Shown here one piece after another: positions 8,068-16,800 of a stretch of 22,733 nucleotides of DNA; within the stretch, counting starts at the first letter, position 1; each line of letters begins with the position of its first letter. A program made the translations under genes and the position numbers. Source of the DNA: a virus; IMG/VR virus record IMGVR_UViG_3300023210_000242, positions 1 to 22,733 of that record; one strand, 5' to 3'. The notes beneath the pieces are model-generated. The model saw only the letters and a list, made by a program, of their open reading frames with translations, did not search any database and was not told the DNA's origin.

Positions 8068-9999
8068 TTATCCAACATTTGGTGTTGATTCTGTTGTGCC
8101 TTGAGGCTTCTCACCTCTCAATACTTTATCCATATTTTCTTCAAGCCATGCGTGATTTTTCCTGCTTATTTGTCCTGGACTTGCGTAATCTACACCATCT
8201 ACTGTAATTATATATCTGTCAAATATACTGTTATCAACATCATCAAATCGTACTGATATATTTGAGTCAATATCATATTCTTGTACGGCTTTTTGTATTA
8301 TAGTATTTGCTACACCAACAACTTCATTTTCTTCAGGATTATTCTTTATTGCATTAGCAAAAGTTTCAGCAGCAGTACCTGCTCTTTTTATACCATTCTC
8401 TTCCGAAACTCCTATATTAAAAGCACCTAAGCCTCCATACTCTTTTGTTACGGTTTTATACTTACCTTCTGTACCGCCTGCTTTTTTGTTAGTACCCTTT
8501 AATTTAGATTTATCAAAATATCTTTGAGCTTTTAATTGTAGTTGTGCCGCAATTTGCTTACCTGCATCTACACCTAAACCTGATAATGGTATAGGGGCCA
8601 TGTTGTTTCCATCAGCATCTATAAACACTAATTCCATATCTTCTCCTGCACCTATAATATTATAAGCTGATATTTTGTCTGAATTCTCAGCAACTAAAGC
8701 CTTTAAACTTGAGGCATCACCTGTAGCTGCAAGGTCGATAAGATCTACTGAGGCTTGGAAGTCTTTTTCTTCATCACCTGACTTAATTGAAGCAGCACTT
8801 CTTTGGAACTCACTTTTTTTATCTCCTTTTTTTATTTTTCTTTGCAATCCTGCAACTAAACTTCTTCTATTATAACCTTTAACAGCTTCTATTTGTTCTT
8901 CTGTCATTTCTGGAACAATAGCATTGTTTGAGTTTGCAGCTGCAATCCTAGAATATTTAGGAACAGTAACTTTTTTTGCTTCTAGATTCTCATCTAATAT
9001 ATCAACTGTAAATGTCTCCTTTTTTTGAGCATCTGTTAAATTATCGTAGTCAGTAAAAGAAACTAGCTTACCTCCCATTCCGTTTTCACTAGTGAACAAA
9101 CTGGCTACATGCTCTATATTTGTTGTGTTGGCTGCTACTTGATTATTGACGCTTGCTTTTATATCTGGATTATTTCTAGAGTCAGTAATAACATTTCCTA
9201 CCATTAGTCCATCCTTAACCATTATCTCATAATTAGTTCCAACTGCACTATTAGCAAAATCCTGAACTTGGTCAGTAATATATATCCTATCAGCTCTTGT
9301 ATTTGCTTTGTGCTTAAGAGCCAAAACACTCATTCCACTTTGTCCGTCTATATAAATTGGGTTACCGTCTTTATCTAATTTACGAACTAAAGTTTTAGTT
9401 TTCTCGTCAACTTCCATTTTATAAAAATCAACTATACCCATGCCTTTATCATCAAAATTAACATCAACACCAGCTAACGTACCTATTTGAGTTTGTATCT
9501 GTTGCTTAATAGCTTCTAATTCACCAGATTGTGGCTTAACAAAAATTTGTTCTCCTTTATCATTAGTAATATATTTTCCTTTTGCTCTTTCTTCAGTAAT
9601 ATCTATTTCATCTCCAAATGTTTTAACAAAATCAGATAAAATTTCAAAAGTTTGTTTTCCGTTTTCTTGGAATATTAAATTTTCTTCAGGAGGAACATTT
9701 CCATTTCTTACAAGTTTTTCGCTTATAAATGCATCCTCTTTAAATTTAGCCAAAGATTCAACCATTTTAGCTGCAGCTGTATCATTACTAGGCATGTTCT
9801 CGGCAGCATACTTCTCAGCTTCACGAATTGATTTTGCAGTGGTTTTTTTAAGGTCAAGACGTTGCTTATCTATATTAGCTTTCCAATCTTGTACATCTTT
9901 TATTCCTTTATCTATAGCCGCAAACTTTGATTCAAGTGGATTTCCTCCAATTAAACCCTTGTCTAATGCCGCTATAGTTCCTTGTAATGCGTTACCCAT
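8068..9999 (-). CDS. probable internal virion/structural protein, 643 aa
   Basis: I do not recognise a named family. The protein begins MGNALQGTIAALDKGL and has a helical, Lys/Glu-rich first 110 residues (DVQDWKANIDKQRLDLKK), then a mixed region with short beta-like stretches (for example GVDVNFDDKGMGIVDFYKM), a helical middle part, and an acidic C-terminal domain (about 520-640) with RFDDVDNSIFDRYIITVDG followed by YASPGQISRKNHAWLEEN. It has no cysteines, no signal peptide and no clear membrane helix. It sits 11 bases downstream of the Ala-rich protein and 12 bases upstream of the giant protein, a slot that holds internal virion or ejection proteins in podovirus-like modules. Role is inferred from position only. 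ATG at 9997-9999; the leader is A/T-rich. Confidence 0.65.
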   Translation of the reverse strand: MGNALQGTIAALDKGLIGGNPLESKFAAIDKGIKDVQDWKANIDKQRLDLKKTTAKSIREAEKYAAENMPSNDTAAAKMVESLAKFKEDAFISEKLVRNGNVPPEENLIFQENGKQTFEILSDFVKTFGDEIDITEERAKGKYITNDKGEQIFVKPQSGELEAIKQQIQTQIGTLAGVDVNFDDKGMGIVDFYKMEVDEKTKTLVRKLDKDGNPIYIDGQSGMSVLALKHKANTRADRIYITDQVQDFANSAVGTNYEIMVKDGLMVGNVITDSRNNPDIKASVNNQVAANTTNIEHVASLFTSENGMGGKLVSFTDYDNLTDAQKKETFTVDILDENLEAKKVTVPKYSRIAAANSNNAIVPEMTEEQIEAVKGYNRRSLVAGLQRKIKKGDKKSEFQRSAASIKSGDEEKDFQASVDLIDLAATGDASSLKALVAENSDKISAYNIIGAGEDMELVFIDADGNNMAPIPLSGLGVDAGKQIAAQLQLKAQRYFDKSKLKGTNKKAGGTEGKYKTVTKEYGGLGAFNIGVSEENGIKRAGTAAETFANAIKNNPEENEVVGVANTIIQKAVQEYDIDSNISVRFDDVDNSIFDRYIITVDGVDYASPGQISRKNHAWLEENMDKVLRGEKPQGTTESTPNVG

Positions 10000-10010
10000 A
10001 ATTTAATGCT

Positions 10011-10940
10011 TTATTTACCTACCTTAATTTGTCCTGCTGCGACTGCTGCTGCTATCTCTTCTGGAGTCATATTTGCTATCTGCTCTGGAGTTAAACCTGA
10101 AGCCGCTTGAGGCTGTCCAAATGAAGCTATATCTCCAGCTGCTGATTTTATACCTCCAAGAGCAGTAGTCAGAGCGCCTCCAACAGCGGTAAGACCCTCT
10201 CCAAATGAAGTTTTACCATACCCTTCAGTTCCAAAACCTTCCAAAGTTCCTGCTCTACCTATTTGTCTCATTTGTTTACCTGAAAGCTCACCTCCAGGTT
10301 GTGTTGCTTTAAAAGAGTCAAATAATTTTTGACCTTCTTTACCGCCTCCTAGTCCTTCAACTGCCTTTCCTTCTGCGCCTCCAAAAGCACCTATCCCTGC
10401 GGTTAAAGCGCTAGTTCCTGCACTTATAAAAGCGCCTGTTGCTGCTGCCTCTAATTGATTTGCTTCATTTCTCTTAGCGTCAGCTTCTAATCCTGCTGCT
10501 GCTGCCCTATCATCTTGTAAAGCTGAAATTCTAGCTGCATCCATTTCAGACGCTGCCGCACGTTTCATATCAATGTCTAATTTTTGCACCGCAAATTTAT
10601 CAGCAATTTGTCCTGTCCCAATATCCTGGACTTGTTTTACTTTTCCTGCAGTTGCCGCAACACCTCTTTGATCCCCTTCTTGAGCTGCTTCTAATATCTG
10701 AGAACCCTGCACATTTGAAAGCTGAAGTTGTTTATCGTAAATATCTGTAGTTGCTCTAATTGCATCATAGAAATTTTGCTCTAATCTAGCTACGGACTCT
10801 TGCTCTAATTCTTCCTGCTTAATTTCTAATCTACCTGCTTCTCTTGCTGCTTCTTTGGCTGCGCTCTGTGCCATGAAACCTTTTGCTGCTTGACCTCCTA
10901 CAGCTATTGTTGCTGCTGCTATTGATGTAAATGCTGCCAT
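10011..10940 (-). CDS. Ala-rich internal virion protein (T7 gp14-like in composition and position), 309 aa
   Basis: Likely a virion protein stored near the portal and ejected with DNA. Visible features: an N-terminal Ala-rich hydrophobic stretch (about residues 4-25); a charged coiled-coil-like helix around 28-60 (EAGRLEIKQEELEQESVARL); a long Ala/Asp helix at 115-165; a second hydrophobic Ala/Gly segment at 164-188 (GAFISAGTSALTAGIGAFGG) that could enter a membrane; a Gly-rich region at 190-270; and a C-terminal TPEQI/TPEEI pair at 284-296 before a short basic end. Small Ala-rich proteins like this next to larger internal proteins are typical of T7-like ejection sets, but I see no specific sequence signature, so the assignment is by composition and place. 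It starts 1 base after the GNAT stop codon, so the two genes are probably translated from one message. Confidence 0.65.
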   Translation of the reverse strand: MAAFTSIAAATIAVGGQAAKGFMAQSAAKEAAREAGRLEIKQEELEQESVARLEQNFYDAIRATTDIYDKQLQLSNVQGSQILEAAQEGDQRGVAATAGKVKQVQDIGTGQIADKFAVQKLDIDMKRAAASEMDAARISALQDDRAAAAGLEADAKRNEANQLEAAATGAFISAGTSALTAGIGAFGGAEGKAVEGLGGGKEGQKLFDSFKATQPGGELSGKQMRQIGRAGTLEGFGTEGYGKTSFGEGLTAVGGALTTALGGIKSAAGDIASFGQPQAASGLTPEQIANMTPEEIAAAVAAGQIKVGK

Positions 10941-10941
10941 A

Positions 10942-11352
10942 TTATAATGTTTTTATCATTTCTGTGTTGTAACTATCTCCTTTTATATACCCATTTTTTT
11001 TATAAATATCAATAAGAGAGTCTGACTTTAATAAAGCATAAGAATATTTACACCCATTTAGCTTTAATGTTTCCGTTAAAACTTCAATTAAAAAAGACAA
11101 AGCTTCTCTCCTTTCGGTTTTTTTATCATATTCAAAGTTAGATATAATCCAATCACACCACCCTACCTTTGAATTAGTTATATATACATAACCTGCACAA
11201 ACAGGTATTTCTCCATCATAAACCACTACGCCACCTTTTCCATCTTTTGGTAGAAAATCTCTTGGAGGTGGTGTCCATCTCCAATCTTTCCACCATTTAG
11301 TTAAAATGGTATCGTAGTCGTTTTCATTTAATTCTCTTATAGTAAATTTCAT
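10942..11352 (-). CDS. phage GNAT-like N-acetyltransferase, 136 aa
   Basis: Small protein with a GNAT-like layout. It starts with MKFTIRELNENDYDTILTKW, an N-terminal strand-helix seen in many GNATs. A Trp/Pro-rich segment follows (residues 20-36), then GGVVVYDGEIPVCAGYVYIT and CDWIISNFEYDKK as central strands, a helix RREALSFLIEVLTETLKLNG, and a C-terminal YKKNGYIKGD turn, the usual GNAT 'GF/GY' end. In the acetyl-CoA loop the canonical R/Q-x-x-G-x-G/A is degenerate: R81 or R82 is followed by Ala and Ser positions rather than two glycines, so catalysis is uncertain. Short proteins with this pattern are familiar to me from marine phage structural regions; the acceptor is unknown. The start at 11352 is only 5 bases from the TATCTTTG box, so a message from that promoter would be leaderless or nearly so. 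Confidence 0.8.
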   Translation of the reverse strand: MKFTIRELNENDYDTILTKWWKDWRWTPPPRDFLPKDGKGGVVVYDGEIPVCAGYVYITNSKVGWCDWIISNFEYDKKTERREALSFLIEVLTETLKLNGCKYSYALLKSDSLIDIYKKNGYIKGDSYNTEMIKTL

Positions 11353-11357
11353 TTACG

Positions 11358-11372
11358 CAAAGATACAAAAAA
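11358..11372 (-). promoter_or_regulatory. Bacteroidota-type promoter (-7 box TATCTTTG) before the GNAT gene
   Basis: In the 20-base gap between the 260-aa gene and the GNAT gene the minus strand reads TTTTTTGTATCTTTG. TATCTTTG (11365-11358) fits the Bacteroidota -7 consensus TAnnTTTG. The same 15 bases occur at 20408-20422, also directly before a structural gene. I see no good TTG -33 element about 20 bases upstream. The likely transcription start falls at or within a few bases of the GNAT ATG. Confidence 0.55.
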
Positions 11373-12155
11373 CTAAGGATTACTTTTGAATACTTGAGAA
11401 TCTACAGTAAACAGTTCTACAGCAGATGTGTTGTCGTTTGTTACTTTAAATTCCATGTAATATCCTGTAGCTCCATAAGACTCAGCAACAGGGTCTTTAA
11501 GCACTAATATATATGCATTATTAGGTATTGTAGATCCAATAGGCAAGAAATTTGATGCATCAACCGTTAACGTTTTTCTATCACTACTAATTGAAGTTAT
11601 AGGACCTACAGCTACAGGTGAGCTGAAGTTGTTAGGAGCAGAAATAAGAGTACTAAAATTTAACTCATCACCTATAGATATTATTCTAGATATTGGAGTG
11701 CTAAATTCAACCGTAATTATACCAGTTGACGCACCTGTTGAAGAAAGTAATTTACCTATTCCTTGTGTAGATCTTAACGCTAAGTTCTCTGTACCTGATA
11801 TTCTTTTAATGTAAGCAAAGAAGCTACCCTCTTTCTTTACGAAATCTGCCTGAGGCATAAAACCTGCTCCCAAATCAGTTACTAAACTTATATCCCATGA
11901 GTCGTCACTCTCTAATTCAATTGTTTTAAAAACTTTAACAGTAGTAGGTTCTTGATTAAAAACACCTGTAAGGGTTGTATCATAATCAACTCCATAATAG
12001 TTGTTACGTCTTTCATTGGTGTTATGTCTGTATAAATTTCCACCTTTAAAGGTATATAAATACTGATTCATTCCTAATATAAAATCAGGGAAGTAGCTAT
12101 AAAAAGAAGGCCATCCCTTTACTGATTCACTATATGTTACTGTGTAATTTTCCAT
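11373..12155 (-). CDS. tail protein resembling the C-terminal part of muzzle/tail-tubular-B-type proteins, 260 aa
   Basis: Probable virion tail protein. The N-terminal motif SESVKGWPSFYSYFPDF, then YTFKGGNLYRHN, YYGVDYDTTLTGVFNQEP and KTIELESDDSWD, is a pattern I recognise from tail proteins of marine and crAss-like phages. It is usually found in or next to the very large beta-propeller-like tail protein. Residues about 143-221 form a beta-rich insert (GDELNFST, ITSISSDRKTLTVDASNF). The end, GYYMEFKVTNDNTSAVELFT, also matches remembered C-termini of such tail proteins. It may therefore be the detached C-terminal domain of the 1524-residue protein encoded upstream. No signal peptide and no Cys. 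Start ATG is preceded by an A-rich AAAAAATAAAAT leader. Function inferred from pattern and context. Confidence 0.7.
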   Translation of the reverse strand: MENYTVTYSESVKGWPSFYSYFPDFILGMNQYLYTFKGGNLYRHNTNERRNNYYGVDYDTTLTGVFNQEPTTVKVFKTIELESDDSWDISLVTDLGAGFMPQADFVKKEGSFFAYIKRISGTENLALRSTQGIGKLLSSTGASTGIITVEFSTPISRIISIGDELNFSTLISAPNNFSSPVAVGPITSISSDRKTLTVDASNFLPIGSTIPNNAYILVLKDPVAESYGATGYYMEFKVTNDNTSAVELFTVDSQVFKSNP

Positions 12156-12165
12156 ATTTTATTTT

Positions 12166-13872
12166 TTAAGTTGGTGGTGCGCAAGTTGTTATAGCGCTCA
12201 CAACTCCGTTTGTTACTGTAATATATTGACCGTTATCCATTATATAGTTTTGGTCTGTAGCTCTAGTCACTCCATCATGGTCTAAGAAAATAGGATTGTT
12301 TAGAGCAGGATAAACATTGACTGCATTCTGAAATCTTGCAAAGAAAAAAGTTCCTGTTGCAGATTGACAGAAAGTACTAGAACCAATAGCATTAGACGTA
12401 AAGCTAGGTAAAGCCGCAGGACATTCTACTGACAAGTTCCATCCTGTACTTGCACATGGACCTAAAACCTCTATAGAGACAGTACCTGGTGATGCGTTTG
12501 GCTTAGGTATAACCATAAGGTTAAATTGAGATTGACCTCCTCTAATATCATCTCCTGTATTAATTGTTATACTTCGAGTAGAAGGGGTGTCTGCTATCCA
12601 TCCATTTGAGTCATAGCCATTAAAAGCGTTATAAACAGATGTATTAGGTGTAGCTGGAACACAGTTGTCTGTAGGGTCTCCTAGTATAGTAAAGGCATTT
12701 GCCACACCACTAGTAGACTGTAAGTTTCCATCTGAAACGCTTGATAGTCTATTGTAAAAAACACCATCATATAATACTCTTATTCCGTCAGGAATACTAG
12801 CAGGGTTAAAATAAATAAGAATAGCTCCAGTATCTGACACTGTAGTTCCTGCATCTATATCTAATTGATATACACCTCTTGAACCTGCAGGTGGTGTCAA
12901 AGTTCCTCCACATGGAAGTCCTGCTGGAGTACATGTTCCAGTAGCTATAACAATACCATACTGTATTTCAATATATGTATTGTCAGCTAATATTACAAAC
13001 TGACTAGTTGCAGTATTGTTTATCGCATTTACAGCTCCACCATCTAGGAATACATAGTTCCCAATCCCTGGAGTAGTAAGTGTTTCAGGCACAAACACAG
13101 TTGGTAGAATTGATGTAACGGTTGCATTTTGTGCAAAATAATAAGTTACTGTGGCATCAGCGCATGTGTCATCTATCTGAACTGGAGACCCTAAAAAACT
13201 ATCTAGCTGAATAGGACAGTCTGTTTGAAAAGAAAAAAATGTTCCTTGTATAGGAGCATAATAATCAATATTAAGAACACTAGCGCTTGATATGTCTTTA
13301 GGTATAACCTGAGTATACACTCTTGTTCCACCGCCTCTTAAATCAAGCTGATTAGAGTTGACTGTAATAGCTTGAGAAGTTCCAGAAGACACATATGTTC
13401 CATCTGTTTGTATGTTATAAACAAGAATTGGTGGCGTGGTCGATGGTGTATTTTGATTTGATCCATAATAAGTTGGCTGTCCAGATGGGGTATTAAGTCC
13501 AACAGGACCTTGGTTATTTCCTATATATGTAAGTTGATTATATGTCTGTCCGTTATATGTAGATAGAACGCCATCTGGAATTTGACCTCCAACAATAGAA
13601 TAAACAATTACAGCTCCAACATCTGTCCCTCCACTTATTTCTGCTAAAAAAGTGCCTCTTATATCTGAAGATTCTCCTGCGATTTCTCCACAAGGCAAAG
13701 CACAAGCAGGGCATATTATTTCAGGTGAAAGAAACCCTCCTACTTGCTCTCTATATATACCATTAAACTGATAGAACCCATCTGGAGATTTAATCAATAA
13801 ATTAACATCATCGTAAACAGATATTGCTGTTGCGAAGTTTTCAGAATCAATAAATTTATTTACTACACTCAT
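12166..13872 (-). CDS. tail fibre/adhesin-like protein with tandem internal duplication, 568 aa
   Basis: Likely surface-exposed virion protein, perhaps receptor-binding. It has an N-terminal piece (1-53, with DDVNLLIKSPDGFYQFNGIY) followed by two homologous beta-rich units. Unit 1 runs from CPACALPCG (54) to about 313, and unit 2 from CTPAGLPCG (314) to the end. Matching landmarks in both units are LPCG, a RG-[TV] strand, IPDG with a following YNGQTYNQL or YDGVFYNRL, an [DI]-RGG turn, VIPK, a CP or ECP motif, and a closing stretch that places Cys before a Pro-containing end. The composition is Thr/Ser/Asn/Gly-rich with paired cysteines, typical of extracellular adhesin-type domains. It lies 22 bases downstream of the large tail protein and 10 bases upstream of the 260-residue tail protein. 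I recognise no enzymatic motif (no depolymerase signature). Start ATG lies in an A-tract leader. Confidence 0.7.
   Translation of the reverse strand: MSVVNKFIDSENFATAISVYDDVNLLIKSPDGFYQFNGIYREQVGGFLSPEIICPACALPCGEIAGESSDIRGTFLAEISGGTDVGAVIVYSIVGGQIPDGVLSTYNGQTYNQLTYIGNNQGPVGLNTPSGQPTYYGSNQNTPSTTPPILVYNIQTDGTYVSSGTSQAITVNSNQLDLRGGGTRVYTQVIPKDISSASVLNIDYYAPIQGTFFSFQTDCPIQLDSFLGSPVQIDDTCADATVTYYFAQNATVTSILPTVFVPETLTTPGIGNYVFLDGGAVNAINNTATSQFVILADNTYIEIQYGIVIATGTCTPAGLPCGGTLTPPAGSRGVYQLDIDAGTTVSDTGAILIYFNPASIPDGIRVLYDGVFYNRLSSVSDGNLQSTSGVANAFTILGDPTDNCVPATPNTSVYNAFNGYDSNGWIADTPSTRSITINTGDDIRGGQSQFNLMVIPKPNASPGTVSIEVLGPCASTGWNLSVECPAALPSFTSNAIGSSTFCQSATGTFFFARFQNAVNVYPALNNPIFLDHDGVTRATDQNYIMDNGQYITVTNGVVSAITTCAPPT
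12169..13713 (-). repeat. Two tandem ~255-260-residue units in the fibre-like protein
   Basis: Unit 1 covers about 13713-12934 and unit 2 about 12933-12169. Identity is visible only at protein level and is concentrated in landmarks (LPCG, IPDG, Y-N/D-G-x-x-Y-N-x-L, RGG, VIPK, Cys-Pro), so the duplication is old or under rapid change. Unit 2 carries Cys pairs in the same places as unit 1. Confidence 0.75.
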
Positions 13873-13894
13873 TTTTTTTAATTAATTTTAATAT

Positions 13895-16800
13895 TTAACA
13901 CGTACCTAAATCGTTTAGCGTTTCATTTGTTGATATTATTTCTATAGCACAAAACTCTTCACCTTGACAAATTGGGCTGCTGCATTGACGAAATATAGTT
14001 TGCTGGTCTCCATCACAATCAATATATGTAATTTGTAAAGTACTGTCATAAGGTATACTTCTATATCTATTACAAACTGGTGGAGGCGGTGGACCTCCAG
14101 TACATCCACAACAAGAATCTAAAGCGGTAACATCATAACATAACTCTATAGGTGTAGGGGTTTTTAAATCCCAAACTAAATACAAATAAGTATTAGCTGT
14201 GTTATAAATGAATTGAGCCTCGTAATTTTCAGGACCTCCTGAAATTGGAGTTGCTGTATTTAATAATGGAAGTAATACATCAATATCTACTTCATCGTAA
14301 TTTGTATTAGTTGATAGGTATTTTAGTTTTCCTGCATTAGGATTAAACTCATAAGTTTGACCTGCATTTTGTCTAATCTGCATAATAACAGTAGATCCTT
14401 CAGGAGGTAAAGCTCCAAAAGAAGCAGGGCCAGTTGACTCTGTAAATAAAGAAACACCATCTGATTCTAAAACAACAGAATTAGTGCTGTAAGGACTTAA
14501 ATAAGATCCTTGTGTCCACCTGTATCTTACATCTGTAGTTAAAGTAGCGTCTCCTTCAAAATTTACAACTATTTCTTTAACTGTTACGTCTGGAGCTATT
14601 GGACATTCAAAATTAATATCATAGTCAGAAACAACAATTGGTGTAGTGGTCACTTCCACATATCTAGGGCTGTTTTGTGTTTTATTAAAAGAAACACTAC
14701 CTATCCCTGAGACATCTTGATTTATAACTTCAGTTCCATTCCATATAGCAGTTATATTTACTTGACCATTTACGTTATATGAAAAAGGTATTGTACCTAT
14801 TACAGTAGTACAATCAAGGTTTAGTGTATAAGGATCTTCTCCATTTGTTACTGTTAACACATATCCGCACTGTTTTTCTTCTGGTGGCTGAGGTATAATT
14901 TGTGTATTAGAGCTTAAAACATATTCATTCATGTATGGATCGTATCCACCTAGTTTTTGAGTTTCAAAAGAAGTTGTAAATAAGTCTCTAAACCAAGAAC
15001 GCATTCCTACTGTAGATATTACATTTAATTGGTCTGTTTTAGCAGATCCTCCTTTTAATTCTATTACTGAACTTCTTTTTGAGTCCGTAAAATAAACATT
15101 ATAACCATAAGAAGTAAAACTCTCTGGATTACTACTTATTCCATACTCTTCAATTCTAGCTAATTGAGTACCAAGAACCTCAGGTACTGATGTTATAGCT
15201 CCACCTGCTGCTGCATCAGAAAGTAAGTTTTTACCTACTAACAAATAAGATATCTTATCTTCTTGAAGAGTTAAGATGTCTGTCTGTCTTGAATGCATTT
15301 TTCTAATCGGTCCGTATGATGTTTCTAATGTTTTAAAATTAGCTAAAGCCAGGTTAAATTGATTTAACTTATTTAAGTTAGTTTCTTGATTAAAAACTCC
15401 ACTATAAGTTACATCAGCAAACCTATGACTTTCTTTGTATTGTTCTTCTGAAACAGATGTTACTTTTTCTCCAAGTTGTATAAATGGTTTTGTAAGTCCA
15501 GATAAAACATGATTCTCTTCCGCTCCATTTCCAAAAGAATAAGAATTAAAAAAAGTTAAATCAACAATAGCAGGGTTTGTTAAAGTTTGGTCTTGGTCAG
15601 CATCTGAGTTTCCTGACAAATGAAGTCCATTTACAATGTCAAATGTCTGTTCATTTTCATAATACAATTCATCATTTGCATCTAATGGCTCAGTTTCAAA
15701 AATAGTTAAAGTAGATGCTCTTTCTACTTGAAGATTAATGCTAGCATAAGAATTTCTTGGTCTAAAACCACCACATCTAGGAGTTCCTGATTGATAGCAA
15801 AATCTTAAAGGCGATGTTGGAGTAGCTTGCTGAAATCCTACATAACTATTACCTGTTGTTGCTAATCGATCCTCAAAAATCTTTATATCATCATACTGAA
15901 TTTGATTATTTTGAGCATCATCATCACTACCTGATGAAATTCCATTTGTAAAATCAATATTATCTCCTAACACCCAATCATGTAAACTATCATAATCATT
16001 TGAAGATATAAATTTTTTGCTCCAATCATAATATCTACTTCCACATCCTCCACCTCGACTATATCTAGTAGCATTAATGGTTATCTCTATAAGAGAACCT
16101 GCTGGAACAGTCCATGGAATATAGTCCCCAGGATTATCCTCATCTTCAATAGAGCATGAAACATTAACTAAAGGCTTATCTCTGCTGCCTCCATCACTAG
16201 ACTCTTCTATTCTAGAATTTGGCGGTTTATTTGCCGCAAAGTTAGAGGGCTTTACTAACATGTAAGTCCCTGTTGGCTGACCACATTCTTGTGATCCTGG
16301 CAAAATATCTCCGTCAATATTTTTTTCACAAAGAAAATCTTTAGCCTCAGATCCAAAACCTAAAACTTTTGTTGTAGCGCAATTTAAAACAGGGCCATTT
16401 GTATCTGCTTTGATGTATAACACATCGTTATCTTTTACCTTGTCCCTATTGTCTCCCTGAAGCAAATAGTAAGCGTCTCCTGTCTCTTCTTCTCTAAAGA
16501 ATATATTGCTGTATATTGTTCTGTAAAGTCCCTTAGACTCTTTAATTACGAATTTATATTTTGTAGCCCAATAAGGAGGGTAGCTATTCATTTGAACCCT
16601 AATACTGTTTTTGTCAACTGAATTAAAGCAGGGAATAAAAATAGTATTATCTCTATCAACTAGGGCAGTACTACTTCTTCCATAGTCATCCATATATACA
16701 ACACCTATTTCATAATCTCTGTTACTGTGTAAACTTTGCTTTGATCCATCTAATGCATAAAAACCTTCTGCAGAAACACAGCTTATATATTCATAAGCAA

